A DNA stretch of 64,000 nt from JAPHTQ01 sp050288165 (GCA_050288165.1 JBNKDG010000011.1:43691-107690), one strand, 5' to 3'. Positions 41,857 through 51,038 are shown, numbered from the stretch's first letter. The notes: generated by a model not told the origin, from the letters alone. Numbers and translations: made by a program.

Positions 41857-43953
41857 ATGAAACCACTACACAAATTTTGCGGCCGCCGAGGCGGCCGCGC
41901 TTTACTGCTGCTCCTTTGCAGCCTGGGACTCACCCAACCGGTTCTGGCGCTGGAGGGTGAAGGGATCATCGACGAAGTCCAGATCAGTGCCGGTGCCATT
42001 CGCATTAGCTTTACCGAACCGGCGCAGATGATCGGCCACACACCGAAAGACAAGGGTGACCGGCTCTACATCGATCTGAGTCTGAGTAGTGATGAAACTC
42101 CGACCAGTGAAAGCCCGCAGCAGCAACAGGAAAAATACAAGGCCAGTGACAAGTCGCCACTAGCACAGGTCACTTACCGCAAGGAGACCCGTGGTAAAGC
42201 TCGACTGGAACTGCGCTTTTCCCGTGCAGTGGAATTCGATGTCTCGGCCCGTAGCGACTACCGTGGCGTGACCATCCTGCTGGGCTCGGCTGCGGTAAAA
42301 GGTAGCGCTTCTGTAGAGGCCCAGGCCAATCAGTTGATGTCAGAGGCCCGTGCAGCACTGGTGGATGAGAAGAACCCACAAAAGGCCAGCGACCTCTACC
42401 AGAAGGTTGTCGATCTGCCGGAAAACAGCGCCTCCCGCGAGGCCCTGGAGTTTATGGGTCTGGCGCAGGAGCGTCTGGGCAACATGACCTCGGCGGAAAA
42501 TATCTACAAACTCTATCTGAAGCGCTATCCGGATGGTTCGGACAGTGAGCGGGTCAACCAGCGTCTGGTGAGTCTGCAAACCGCCACCGATTCCGAGAAA
42601 AAAGAGCTGCGCAAGGCGGAAAGCCGCAAGGAGCAGAATCCCTGGCAGTACTACGGTGGTATCTCTCAATACTATCTATATGACACGCTAACCACCGACA
42701 CCGACGTCAATACCGTCACTTCCAAGGCCAGCTATCTGCAAACCGATTTGGATTTCAACGTCCGTCGTCGGGTCGGGGATTCTGACTCCCGTTTCCGACT
42801 CAGTGTCGGCAATGACTATAATTTCGATGACAGCAGCGACAGCACCAGTGTGCGTTATCTCTATGCGGAGCATAACGAACGCAAACTGGGTCTGATGGCC
42901 CGTCTCGGCCGTCAGGCCAGTAGCCGCGACGGCATCTTCACCCGCTTTGACGGCCTGCGTCTCGCCTACACGGTGACCCAGGGCATCACTGCCACGGCAG
43001 TCGCCGGTAGTCCGGTGACCAGTACCCGTGACGGCTACAACAACAAACAGAGCTTCACCGGTCTGGCGGTGGAACTTGGCCCCTACTTTGGCAATCTGGA
43101 ATTCACCGCCTATGCGTTGAACCAGGATGTCGGCTCTCTGGCGGATCGTCGCAGTGTGGGTGGCGAAGCGCGCTACTTCACCAAGGATCTGACCATCCTC
43201 GGTATGTACGACTACGACACCTACTTCAACGACACCAACATGGCCATGTTAATGGCTAACTGGACGCTAAAGAACGAACTCAACCTGAGTGCCAACGTCA
43301 GCACTCGCAAGGCGCCGTTCCTCTCCACCAGCAATGCGCTGCTGGGTAGTATCTATACCGATATCAAGGATCTGCAGGCGGTCTATACCGACGCAGCAAT
43401 TAAGGATCTGGCCAATAAACGCACCGCAGACACCCAGAACATCACTCTCGGTGCCTCTTACCCGCTGACCGAAAAGATGCGCCTCTATGGCGATGTCTCG
43501 ATAATTAGCAATAGTGGGACATCGGAAGTGTTAGCAAGTACTGCATTCCCCAGCGGGGTTGTGGCCACCGAAGCCAGCGGTGACGAATACTTCTACAACC
43601 TGCGTATGGTCGGTAACAGCATATTCAACGGCGACGATGTCACCACCCTGGGTATGCGTATGTTTAGCGGCAAGGATATGGACAGTACCGGTTTCTATGC
43701 CAGTGTGCGTCTACGCTTTAGAAAGAACTGGATGCTCTATCCGACCATCCAGTACGACACCCGCAACTGGTCCACTACCGGCACCACCCAGAACGTGCTC
43801 GGCCTGCGTGTTCGAGGTGAATATGCCTGGCGTGACAACATGGCCTTCGAAGCCGAGTTCGGTACCACGGTCAGCGATCAGGACATCCCTGACGACCCGA
43901 CCGAAACCAGTGTTGGCAACTACGTCAACATCGGTTACCGCTACAACTTCTAA
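41857..43953 (+). CDS. TPR-containing outer-membrane beta-barrel (cytochrome conduit porin)
   Basis: 698 residues with a signal peptide (..LLLCSLGLTQPVLA). Residues 33-145 form a beta-rich domain resembling AMIN (VQISAGAIRISFTEPAQMIG...LYIDLSL). About 150-250 is a TPR-like helical region (LYQKVVDLPENSASREALEFMGLAQERLGN in part). From about 265 to the C-terminus there is an amphipathic strand pattern ending NIGYRYNF, with the terminal Phe typical of outer-membrane barrels. It lies between two 12-haem cytochrome genes. That arrangement recalls porin-cytochrome conduits (MtrAB/PioAB-like), although I see no specific MtrB similarity such as an N-terminal CxxC. A barrel sheathing a cytochrome is inferred from context. 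Confidence 0.78.
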   Translation: MKPLHKFCGRRGGRALLLLLCSLGLTQPVLALEGEGIIDEVQISAGAIRISFTEPAQMIGHTPKDKGDRLYIDLSLSSDETPTSESPQQQQEKYKASDKSPLAQVTYRKETRGKARLELRFSRAVEFDVSARSDYRGVTILLGSAAVKGSASVEAQANQLMSEARAALVDEKNPQKASDLYQKVVDLPENSASREALEFMGLAQERLGNMTSAENIYKLYLKRYPDGSDSERVNQRLVSLQTATDSEKKELRKAESRKEQNPWQYYGGISQYYLYDTLTTDTDVNTVTSKASYLQTDLDFNVRRRVGDSDSRFRLSVGNDYNFDDSSDSTSVRYLYAEHNERKLGLMARLGRQASSRDGIFTRFDGLRLAYTVTQGITATAVAGSPVTSTRDGYNNKQSFTGLAVELGPYFGNLEFTAYALNQDVGSLADRRSVGGEARYFTKDLTILGMYDYDTYFNDTNMAMLMANWTLKNELNLSANVSTRKAPFLSTSNALLGSIYTDIKDLQAVYTDAAIKDLANKRTADTQNITLGASYPLTEKMRLYGDVSIISNSGTSEVLASTAFPSGVVATEASGDEYFYNLRMVGNSIFNGDDVTTLGMRMFSGKDMDSTGFYASVRLRFRKNWMLYPTIQYDTRNWSTTGTTQNVLGLRVRGEYAWRDNMAFEAEFGTTVSDQDIPDDPTETSVGNYVNIGYRYNF

Positions 43954-43961
43954 TCCCGGGA

Positions 43962-43989
43962 TGCCCAACCGCGACAAGGCGGTTGGGCA
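43962..43989 (+). terminator. 11-bp perfect hairpin after the barrel gene
   Basis: TGCCCAACCGC (43962-43972) pairs perfectly with GCGGTTGGGCA (43979-43989). No run of T follows. It may be a partial terminator, or an RNA-stability hairpin setting expression of the last cytochrome gene. Confidence 0.5.
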
Positions 43990-44147
43990 ATCCTCACCCG
44001 CTTCTCTTCCCTCGCATCACTGCAACCTCCTGCAGCCGAAAAACGTTATCTGTTGTTAATGGCATCAACTCGGCAACACCGGGCACCGCCAGCACGGCTT
44101 CAAACAACAAGACAAAGGTCATGTGGCTCAGCGCAAGGAGGAAAACC

Positions 44148-45158
44148 ATGCCCGGAATCCATCGTTTGTTCGGAACGCTCGCAGGGCTACTGCTGTGCCT
44201 GCCGCTGACACTCACCGCCGCAACCAACGGCGATAACTTCGACCACTTCACCACCGGCTTTCCCCTCACCGGGGGACACCGCTCAGTGGAGTGCGATGCC
44301 TGCCACACCGCGGGCCAGTTTCGCGGCACGCCGAGAGAGTGCGCCTCCTGCCATAACCTGCTGACCAATACCGGTGCGGTGGTCAAGAGTTCGGCGCACA
44401 TCCAGGCCAGCAACGATTGTGCACTCTGCCATACCACCCTGGCCTGGGACGACGTCCGCCGGGTCAACCATATGGCGGTACTGGGGGATTGCAAAAGCTG
44501 TCACTACACCGGTAGCAGTTCCGGCGGTCCGCCCGCCGACGCCTCCCATAGCGCCAACACCATGGATTGCATTGCCTGTCACCGCACCAGCACCTGGCTA
44601 TCGGTCCATTTCCACCATACTGGCGGTACCTGCACCAACTGCCACTCCGCACCGCCTACTACTGGGGGCTTTGCCGCCAGACCGGCCCCCAACACGCCTG
44701 TGCATAGCAACGGTGGTTTTACCTGCGACGAGTGCCATACCACTCGTAACTGGTTGTTTAGTCACGCTACTGTCATTCGACCCTGTAGCGGTTGCCACCT
44801 GGTAGTTGGAAGTCTGAATGGCATTCGGAACAGGCCAACTGGCGATATACACGATTGGATCCCAGCAACGACCGAATGCAACACCTGCCATAGCACTCGG
44901 GTATGGGTACCGGCCGAGTACTTCCACACGGCCACCTACTACACCAGCAGGATGACACCGCACCGCCGGGCCGCCTGCCAGGATTGCCACAGCGGCGGCT
45001 ATACCAGCGCAGGCACCTACACCAGCCCGGGCGGCTATGCGCAATCCTGCTCCGGTTGCCATGCAAACAAATATGAGTTGAGCAAACACGATAACGTCTC
45101 GCTCAGCACCAATCGGGATTGCGCCAGTAGTGGATGTCACGGCTACAGCGACTGGTAA
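44148..45158 (+). CDS. 12-haem c-type cytochrome, paralogue 2
   Basis: 336 residues from ATG 44148, which has AAGGAGG 6 bases upstream; an upstream in-frame extension lacks signal-peptide logic. Signal peptide ends near LTLTAA. Eleven CxxCH motifs plus a terminal CASSGCH (C325-x4-C330-H331), a CX4CH spacing. Its N-terminal half closely follows the cytochrome at 40836; the C-terminal halves diverge. Gly/Ser/Thr-rich linkers suggest an exported, possibly extracellular protein. It may be an alternative terminal reductase or oxidase partner to paralogue 1. A strong terminator follows. Confidence 0.9.
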   Translation: MPGIHRLFGTLAGLLLCLPLTLTAATNGDNFDHFTTGFPLTGGHRSVECDACHTAGQFRGTPRECASCHNLLTNTGAVVKSSAHIQASNDCALCHTTLAWDDVRRVNHMAVLGDCKSCHYTGSSSGGPPADASHSANTMDCIACHRTSTWLSVHFHHTGGTCTNCHSAPPTTGGFAARPAPNTPVHSNGGFTCDECHTTRNWLFSHATVIRPCSGCHLVVGSLNGIRNRPTGDIHDWIPATTECNTCHSTRVWVPAEYFHTATYYTSRMTPHRRAACQDCHSGGYTSAGTYTSPGGYAQSCSGCHANKYELSKHDNVSLSTNRDCASSGCHGYSDW

Positions 45159-45185
45159 TCGCAAACCTGCATAATCTCTTGCTCT

Positions 45186-45214
45186 TGCGGCCGCCCATGC
45201 GGCCGCATTTTTTT
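45186..45214 (+). terminator. Strong intrinsic terminator after the cytochrome cluster
   Basis: TGCGGCCGC and GCGGCCGCA form a 9-bp perfect GC stem around CCAT, followed by seven T. It separates the cytochrome/porin genes from the ccm operon. Confidence 0.9.
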
Positions 45215-45309
45215 ATCCTGGAAAACATACCTCCTCCCGTTTTTACCGATTCACACAAGCAAACAGCAGACAGGTATACTCTCCCACTTTGACATCAGAC
45301 TTCTGACCC

Positions 45310-45942
45310 ATGCTTGAAGCGACTGCTCTGGAATGCACCCGCGGTGACCGTTGCCTGTTCAGCGGACTCAACCTGCGTCTCGACGCGGGCGAGTTGTTGC
45401 ACGTACAGGGCAAAAACGGCAGCGGCAAGAGCACCCTGCTGCGCGCCCTCAGCGGCCTGTTCCAGCCCAGCGCGGGCACGATCAGTTGGAACGGTACGTC
45501 AATCGAAGATCTGCGCGAGGAGTTCGGCCGCGAGGTGCTCTACCTCGGCCACAAACCCGGCATCAAGGGCGACCTGACCGCACTGGAGAACCTGCACTTC
45601 ACCGCCGCACTCAACGGCGAAAGCGTTACGGAAGAGAAGGCCTGGCAGGCGCTGGAACGGGTCGGTCTGCGCGGTTTCGAGGATCTGCCGAGCAAACACC
45701 TCTCCCAGGGCCAGAAGCGCCGCGTCACCCTGGCGCAACTGCTGGTCAGTCAGACCAAACTGTGGGTACTCGACGAACCTTTCAGCGCCCTTGATGTGGT
45801 CGCCGTAGAGGAGCTGCAGGGCTGGATCGCTGCGCATATCGCCAAGGGCGGTATGGCGATTCTCACCACCCACCAGGAGGTGGCACTGACCCGCGGCGAA
45901 GTGAAACAGCTGAAACTGGGCGAGGCGGTGGCCGATGTTTAA
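45310..45942 (+). CDS. ccmA: CcmA, haem exporter ATPase
   Basis: 210 residues. Walker A GKNGSGKST (34-42), signature LSQGQKRR and Walker B LWVLDEPFSALD. CcmA with CcmB and CcmC forms the ABC complex that releases holo-CcmE in System I cytochrome c maturation. It is the first gene of a complete ccmABCDEFGHI operon and overlaps ccmB by 8 bp. The operon adjoins three multihaem cytochrome genes needing 45 haem attachments by my motif count. Confidence 0.95.
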   Translation: MLEATALECTRGDRCLFSGLNLRLDAGELLHVQGKNGSGKSTLLRALSGLFQPSAGTISWNGTSIEDLREEFGREVLYLGHKPGIKGDLTALENLHFTAALNGESVTEEKAWQALERVGLRGFEDLPSKHLSQGQKRRVTLAQLLVSQTKLWVLDEPFSALDVVAVEELQGWIAAHIAKGGMAILTTHQEVALTRGEVKQLKLGEAVADV

Positions 45943-46603
45943 CACCTTCCGCGCCATTATCGCCCGCGACCTGCTGCTGGCCTTCCGCCACCGTGGCGAC
46001 CTGCTCTCAACTCTTTTCTTCTTCGTTATCGTGGTCAGCCTCTTTCCGCTGGCCATCGGCCCGGAACCGAATACCCTGCGGCTGATCGCTCCCGGCATCG
46101 TCTGGGTCGCAGCGCTGCTCTCGTCGATGCTGGCGCTGGAACAGCTGTTCGCCGCCGACTTTGCCGACGGCACCCTGGATCAACTACTGCTCTCCCCCTG
46201 CCCGCTCTCGCTGCTGGTGCTGGGCAAGGTGATTGCCCACTGGCTGATCAGCGGTGTGCCACTGGTACTGATGGGGCCGGTGCTGGGCATCCAGTACGAC
46301 CTTTCGACTGAAGCACTAAGTGTGCTGTTACTTAGCCTGCTGCTCGGCACCCCGGTACTGAGCCTGATCGGCGCCATTGGCGCGGCCCTCACTCTGGGAC
46401 TGCGCAACGGCGGGGTGCTGGTCTCGCTGCTGGTGTTACCGCTGACCATCCCGGTACTGATCTTCGGTGCCGGTGCGGTGGAGGCTACCGCCTCGGGATT
46501 GGGGGCTGAGGGACATCTGTCGATGCTGGCAGCGATCCTGGTACTGTCGCTGTTTTTTGCGCCGTTGGCTGCCGCACTGTCGCTACGGATTTCGGCGGAA
46601 TAA
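45935..46603 (+). CDS. ccmB: CcmB, haem exporter membrane subunit
   Basis: 222 residues with six hydrophobic segments and the conserved start FRAIIARDLLLAFRHRGDLLSTLFFF (read in part), which is typical of CcmB. It is the membrane partner of CcmA. Length is standard. The next gene begins after 147 bp, the only sizeable gap in the operon. Confidence 0.95.
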   Translation: MFNTFRAIIARDLLLAFRHRGDLLSTLFFFVIVVSLFPLAIGPEPNTLRLIAPGIVWVAALLSSMLALEQLFAADFADGTLDQLLLSPCPLSLLVLGKVIAHWLISGVPLVLMGPVLGIQYDLSTEALSVLLLSLLLGTPVLSLIGAIGAALTLGLRNGGVLVSLLVLPLTIPVLIFGAGAVEATASGLGAEGHLSMLAAILVLSLFFAPLAAALSLRISAE

Positions 46604-46651
46604 GAACATCTACCGATTACAGGGATAATGCAAAACAGCCTACAATCTCTG

Positions 46652-46676
46652 CGCTAATTCTGCTTTCAGATTAGCG
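46652..46676 (+). promoter_or_regulatory. Hairpin between ccmB and ccmC
   Basis: CGCTAAT (46652-46658) pairs with ATTAGCG (46670-46676), and the pairing can extend outward with a 2-base bulge. It lies in the 147-bp ccmB-ccmC gap. It may attenuate readthrough or mark a second promoter for ccmCDEFGHI. No T tract, so not a clear terminator. Confidence 0.35.
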
Positions 46677-46750
46677 AGATACATTTAACAGTCACAGGAA
46701 CTAAACCCGAGTAATTTGCTCTTACTGCGAACAATAAAGTTGGGCCCCCC

Positions 46751-47506
46751 ATGGATTCACGCATCATCAACTGGTTCAAGTTCTCATCCCCGGCGACCTT
46801 CTACCCGCTGGCCGGTGGCATCGCCCGCTGGTCGGCCTGGATCGCCGTGGCGCTGATCGCGGTCGGACTCTACATGAGCTTCGCCGTCGCCCCGACTGAC
46901 TACAAACAGGGCGAGGGCTACCGCATTATCTTCGTTCACGTCCCCGCCGCCTGGATGTCGATGATCATCTACCTGGCGATGGCCTTCTGGTCGCTGCTGG
47001 GGCTGATCTACAACACCCGCCTCTCGGCGATGATGGCCTCGGCCCTGGCCCCCACCGGCGCCATGCTCACCTTCGTCGCCCTGTGGACCGGCGCCTTCTG
47101 GGGCAAACCGATGTGGGGCACCTGGTGGGTCTGGGATGCACGCCTCACCTCGGAACTGATCCTGCTGTTCCTCTTTATCGGCTACATCGCCCTGCACGCT
47201 GCCATCGAAGACAACCGCCGTGCCGACCGTGCCGCTGCAGTGCTCTGTTTGGTTGGCGCGGTCAACATCCCCATCATTCACTACTCGGTGAAATGGTGGA
47301 ACACCCTGCATCAGGGCGCCTCGGTCAGTGTCGGCGGCGGCTCCAGTATGGGTGGCGTGATGCTCGCCACCATGCTGATCATGACCCTCGGCTTCTGGGC
47401 CTACAGCATCGCCGTGGCGATGCAGCGGGTGCGCAGCATCATCCTCGAACGGGAGCGCGACAGCACCTGGGTCAAAGAACTGATCGCCGGGGAGACAAAG
47501 GCATGA
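46751..47506 (+). CDS. ccmC: CcmC, haem delivery protein
   Basis: 251 residues, six transmembrane helices. The tryptophan-rich WGTWWVWD motif (122-129) and the flanking histidines HVPAAW (His63) and IIHYSVKWW are the haem-handling features of CcmC, which transfers haem to CcmE in the periplasm. Overlaps ccmD by 4 bp (ATGA). Confidence 0.96.
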   Translation: MDSRIINWFKFSSPATFYPLAGGIARWSAWIAVALIAVGLYMSFAVAPTDYKQGEGYRIIFVHVPAAWMSMIIYLAMAFWSLLGLIYNTRLSAMMASALAPTGAMLTFVALWTGAFWGKPMWGTWWVWDARLTSELILLFLFIGYIALHAAIEDNRRADRAAAVLCLVGAVNIPIIHYSVKWWNTLHQGASVSVGGGSSMGGVMLATMLIMTLGFWAYSIAVAMQRVRSIILERERDSTWVKELIAGETKA

Positions 47507-47670
47507 GCGAATTTCTCAATATGGGCGGCTACGCCGCCTACGTCTGGCCATCCTTCGGCGTTACTGCGCTGCTGATGGTCGCCGAACCGATCCTGCTCCG
47601 CCGCCGCAAGGCGGAGATCCTGCGCCGCATCCGACGCCTGATGCGGATGAACGAAACGAGGCAAGCATGA
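47503..47670 (+). CDS. ccmD: CcmD, small membrane protein
   Basis: 55 residues: FLNMGGYAAYVWPSFG, one transmembrane helix, then a basic tail (RRRKAEILRRIRRL), exactly the CcmD pattern. CcmD releases holo-CcmE from the CcmABC complex. Overlaps ccmC and ccmE by 4 bp each. Confidence 0.93.
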   Translation: MSEFLNMGGYAAYVWPSFGVTALLMVAEPILLRRRKAEILRRIRRLMRMNETRQA

Positions 47671-48110
47671 AGGCAAGACAGAAACGACTGCTGATCATCC
47701 TGGTCGGCCTGGGTATCCTCGCCCTGGCCGCGGGACTGGTATTCAACGCCCTGGGCAACAACCTCTCCTACTTCTTCTCACCGACCGAGATCGCCGAAGG
47801 CAAGGCGCCGAAGGATCACCTGTTCCGCCTCGGCGGCCTGGTGGAGAAAGGCTCGCTGCAGCGTGGCAAGGAGCTGACCGTGCGCTTCGTCGTCACCGAC
47901 CTGAGCAACCGCATCAATGTCAGCTACACCGGTATCCTCCCCGACCTGTTTCAGGAAGGTCAGGGGGTGATCGCCCAGGGACGCATGGGGCCGAATGGCG
48001 AATTTGTCGCCGACGAGGTGCTGGCCAAGCACGACGAGAACTACATGCCGCCTGAAGTCGCGGCGGCGCTGGAGAAGTCCGGCAAGAGCAACGGAGAAAA
48101 ACCACAATGA
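47667..48110 (+). CDS. ccmE: CcmE, haem chaperone
   Basis: 147 residues. N-terminal membrane anchor (about 7-26), then an OB-fold domain. The LAKHDENYMPPEV motif supplies the covalent haem-binding His122 and nearby Tyr126. CcmE carries haem from CcmC to CcmF/H. Overlaps ccmF by 4 bp. Confidence 0.96.
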   Translation: MKARQKRLLIILVGLGILALAAGLVFNALGNNLSYFFSPTEIAEGKAPKDHLFRLGGLVEKGSLQRGKELTVRFVVTDLSNRINVSYTGILPDLFQEGQGVIAQGRMGPNGEFVADEVLAKHDENYMPPEVAAALEKSGKSNGEKPQ

Positions 48111-50050
48111 TCCCAGAACTCGGCCACATGGCCCTGATCCTCGCCCTCTGCATGGCCCTGGTGCAGGCCAGCCTGCCGGTGATTGGCGCCCATCGCGGCA
48201 TCGCCAGCTGGATTGCCCTGGCCCGCCCCGCCGCCTGGGCCCAGTTCCTGATGGTTGCTGTCTCCTTCGCCTGCCTCACCTGGGCCTTCCTGGTACACGA
48301 CTTCTCGGTACAGTACGTCGCCAGCAACTCCAACACCCAGCTACCGACCATCTACCTCATCTCCGGGGTGTGGGGCGCGCATGAAGGATCATTGTTGCTG
48401 TGGGCGCTGTCGCTCTCGCTCTGGACCGTCGCCGTGGCGATCTTCAGCCGCAGCGTGCCGGAGGCCATGGTGGCACGGGTCATCGGCGTGATGGGCATGG
48501 TCGGCACCGGCTTCCTGCTGTTTATCCTGGTCACCTCCAACCCCTTCGAACGACTGCCGATGCCACCGCTGGAAGGGCGTGAACTCAACCCGCTGCTGCA
48601 GGACCCGGGCCTGGCGATCCACCCGCCAATGCTCTACATGGGCTACGTCGGCTTCTCCGTCGCCTTCGCCTTCGCCATCGCGGCGATGCTCGGCGGCCGC
48701 CTCGATGCCGCCTGGGCGCGCTGGTCGCGGCCCTGGACCAACGTCGCCTGGGTCTTCCTCACCCTCGGTATCGTGCTCGGTAGCTGGTGGGCCTATTACG
48801 AGCTGGGCTGGGGAGGCTGGTGGTTCTGGGACCCTGTAGAGAACGCCTCTTTTATGCCGTGGCTGGTGGGCACCGCCCTGCTCCACTCCCTGGCGGTGAC
48901 CGAGAAACGCGGCGCCTTCAAGGCCTGGACCGTGCTGCTGGCGATCTTCGCCTTCTCCCTCAGCCTGCTCGGCACCTTCCTGGTTCGCTCCGGGGTACTG
49001 ACCTCGGTACACGCCTTCGCCACCGACCCGGAACGCGGCGTCTTCATCCTGCTGTTCCTCGGCGTGGTGGTCGGCGGTTCGCTGCTGCTCTACTCCTGGC
49101 GCGCCAGCGAGATCCGAGCCAACGTCCACTTTGATCTGGTCTCCCGCGAGACCGGCCTGCTGCTGAACAACGTGCTGCTGGTAGTCACCGCGGTCAGCAT
49201 CCTGCTCGGTACCCTCTACCCGCTGATCCTCGATGCCCTGGGCGTCGGCAAGATATCGGTGGGGCCGCCCTACTTCGACAACGTCTTCGTGCCGCTGACT
49301 ATTCCGCTGGCAGTGCTGGTCGGTATCGGCGTCTTCGCCAACTGGCGCAAGAGCGATCCGAAAGAGCTGTGGCAGAAGCTGCGCCTGCCACTGGCAGTGA
49401 GTGTGGTAGCCGGTGTCGCCGCCGTGCTCATCTTTGCCCCGCACTTCAGCCTCGGTGCGGTTGTCGGCTCGGTACTCGCCTTCTGGGTATTGTTCGCCAC
49501 CCTCGCCTGGGTGAAGGAGCAGAAGAACCCCGCCGAGCTGTTCAAGGGCGCCTCCCGTGGAAAGCTTGGCATGGTACTGGGCCATCTCGGCATCGCCGTG
49601 TTCATTGCAGGGGTCAGCCTCACCTCCATCTACAGCACCGAGAAGGACATCCGTCTCGACCCGGGTCAGAGCTACGAGATGGGTGGCTACAGCTTCACCT
49701 TTAATGGCGCGGCCCGCTTCGTCGGTGCCAACTACCAGGGCTACCGCGGCGAAGTGAGTGTTTCCTCAGGCGGCAGCCAGGTTGCTCTCCTGCATCCGGA
49801 AAAACGCAACTACAGCACCGGCATGCCGATGACCGAGGCGGGTATCGACGGCGGTCTGTTCCGCGACCTGTTCGTCGCCCTCGGCGAACCGCTGGGTAGC
49901 GAAGGGGCCTGGAGCCTGCGTCTCTACCACAAACCGTTCCTGCGCTGGATCTGGCTCGGCGGCCTGCTGATGGCCCTCGGCGGCCTGCTTGCCGCCAGTG
50001 ACCGCCGTTACTTCCGCCTGGCACGCAAGGCGATGGAGCAGAACTCATGA
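48107..50050 (+). CDS. ccmF: CcmF, cytochrome c haem lyase subunit
   Basis: 647 residues, about 15 transmembrane helices. WGGWWFWDPVENAS (around residue 235) is the conserved haem-handling WWD domain, followed by a CcmF-type LLHSLAVTEKRGAFKAWT. With CcmH and CcmI it ligates haem to apocytochromes. Length is normal. Overlaps ccmG by 4 bp. Confidence 0.96.
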   Translation: MIPELGHMALILALCMALVQASLPVIGAHRGIASWIALARPAAWAQFLMVAVSFACLTWAFLVHDFSVQYVASNSNTQLPTIYLISGVWGAHEGSLLLWALSLSLWTVAVAIFSRSVPEAMVARVIGVMGMVGTGFLLFILVTSNPFERLPMPPLEGRELNPLLQDPGLAIHPPMLYMGYVGFSVAFAFAIAAMLGGRLDAAWARWSRPWTNVAWVFLTLGIVLGSWWAYYELGWGGWWFWDPVENASFMPWLVGTALLHSLAVTEKRGAFKAWTVLLAIFAFSLSLLGTFLVRSGVLTSVHAFATDPERGVFILLFLGVVVGGSLLLYSWRASEIRANVHFDLVSRETGLLLNNVLLVVTAVSILLGTLYPLILDALGVGKISVGPPYFDNVFVPLTIPLAVLVGIGVFANWRKSDPKELWQKLRLPLAVSVVAGVAAVLIFAPHFSLGAVVGSVLAFWVLFATLAWVKEQKNPAELFKGASRGKLGMVLGHLGIAVFIAGVSLTSIYSTEKDIRLDPGQSYEMGGYSFTFNGAARFVGANYQGYRGEVSVSSGGSQVALLHPEKRNYSTGMPMTEAGIDGGLFRDLFVALGEPLGSEGAWSLRLYHKPFLRWIWLGGLLMALGGLLAASDRRYFRLARKAMEQNS

Positions 50051-50589
50051 AGATTAAACTGCGTTTCCTGATCCCGTTTTCCCTGTTCGCGGTGATGGTG
50101 GTGTTCCTCGCCGTCGGCCTCAAGCTCGATCCGCGTGAGGTACCCTCGCCGCTGATCGGCAAGCCGTCTCCGGCCTTCGAACTGCCGACCCTGCACAACC
50201 CGGCGGCCACCTTTGCGCCGAAGGACATGCTCGGCCAGGTGTGGATGCTCAACGTCTGGGCCTCCTGGTGTACCGCCTGCCGCGCCGAACACCAACTGGT
50301 CAACCGGCTGGCGCAGCGTAAGGTGGTGCCGATTGTCGGCCTCAACTACAAGGACGAGGCCCGTGACGCCATCGGCTGGCTGGGCCAGCTGGGCAACCCC
50401 TACCTCACCTCGGTCTCCGACCTGCATGGCCGCGCCGGGCTGGATTGGGGCGTCTACGGCGTGCCGGAGACTTTCGTGATCGATAAGAAGGGCACCATCC
50501 GTTACAAGCAGATCGGCCCGATCACCGAAGAGGCGTTGGAAAAGAAAATCCTGCCGCTGTTGCAGGAACTGAAGGGAGAGAACGCATGA
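50047..50589 (+). CDS. ccmG: CcmG (DsbE), thiol:disulphide oxidoreductase
   Basis: 180 residues. Membrane anchor (about 6-24) and a thioredoxin domain with active site WASWCTAC (Cys75, Cys78) and the cis-Pro segment GVPETFVID. It keeps apocytochrome CxxCH cysteines reduced. The CTAC active site differs from the E. coli CPTC. Overlaps ccmH by 4 bp. Confidence 0.95.
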   Translation: MKIKLRFLIPFSLFAVMVVFLAVGLKLDPREVPSPLIGKPSPAFELPTLHNPAATFAPKDMLGQVWMLNVWASWCTACRAEHQLVNRLAQRKVVPIVGLNYKDEARDAIGWLGQLGNPYLTSVSDLHGRAGLDWGVYGVPETFVIDKKGTIRYKQIGPITEEALEKKILPLLQELKGENA

Positions 50590-51038
50590 CACGCTGGCTC
50601 GCTATCGCCCTGCTGATCGTCAGCAGTACCGTTTCTGCCCGTATCGAAACCCACACCTTCGCCACCCCGGAGGACGAAGCGCGCTTCAAGGTACTCACCG
50701 AGGAGTTGCGCTGCCTGGTGTGCCAGAACCAGAACATCGCCGCCTCCAACGCGGAGCTGGCGCAGGACCTGCGCGACCAGGCCTACAAGATGATTCAGGA
50801 AGGGAAGAGCAACGAAGAGATCGTCGCCTACATGGTGGATCGCTACGGCGACTTCGTGCTCTACCGTCCGCCGTTCGAATCCTCCACCCTGCTGCTCTGG
50901 ATAGGGCCGTTCATCATCCTCATCGGCGGTATCGGTTTCATCATCACCTTCATCCGCCGCCGTAACGCCACCACGGAACCGGAACTGAGCGCGGAACAAC
51001 AGGCACGTGCCGAGAAACTGCTGGGACAAGACAAATGA
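50586..51038 (+). CDS. ccmH: CcmH, apocytochrome thioreductase
   Basis: 150 residues. Signal peptide, then the LRCLVCQNQNIAASNAELA motif (Cys43, Cys46) in the three-helix domain, then a C-terminal transmembrane helix (about 100-118). This is the short CcmH form (CycL type), with the TPR part encoded separately as ccmI. Overlaps ccmI by 4 bp. Confidence 0.95.
   Translation: MTRWLAIALLIVSSTVSARIETHTFATPEDEARFKVLTEELRCLVCQNQNIAASNAELAQDLRDQAYKMIQEGKSNEEIVAYMVDRYGDFVLYRPPFESSTLLLWIGPFIILIGGIGFIITFIRRRNATTEPELSAEQQARAEKLLGQDK

Noticed and set aside
43983..44147. 55-residue extension of the second 12-haem cytochrome
   Set aside because: It lacks signal-peptide character and includes part of the terminator-like hairpin. 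ATG 44148 has AAGGAGG and starts a proper signal peptide.
48389..49585. 398-residue minus-strand frame opposite ccmF
   Set aside because: Gln/Glu/His-rich composition without a fold pattern. It lies wholly inside ccmF, whose family features are unambiguous. High GC third positions open the antisense frame.
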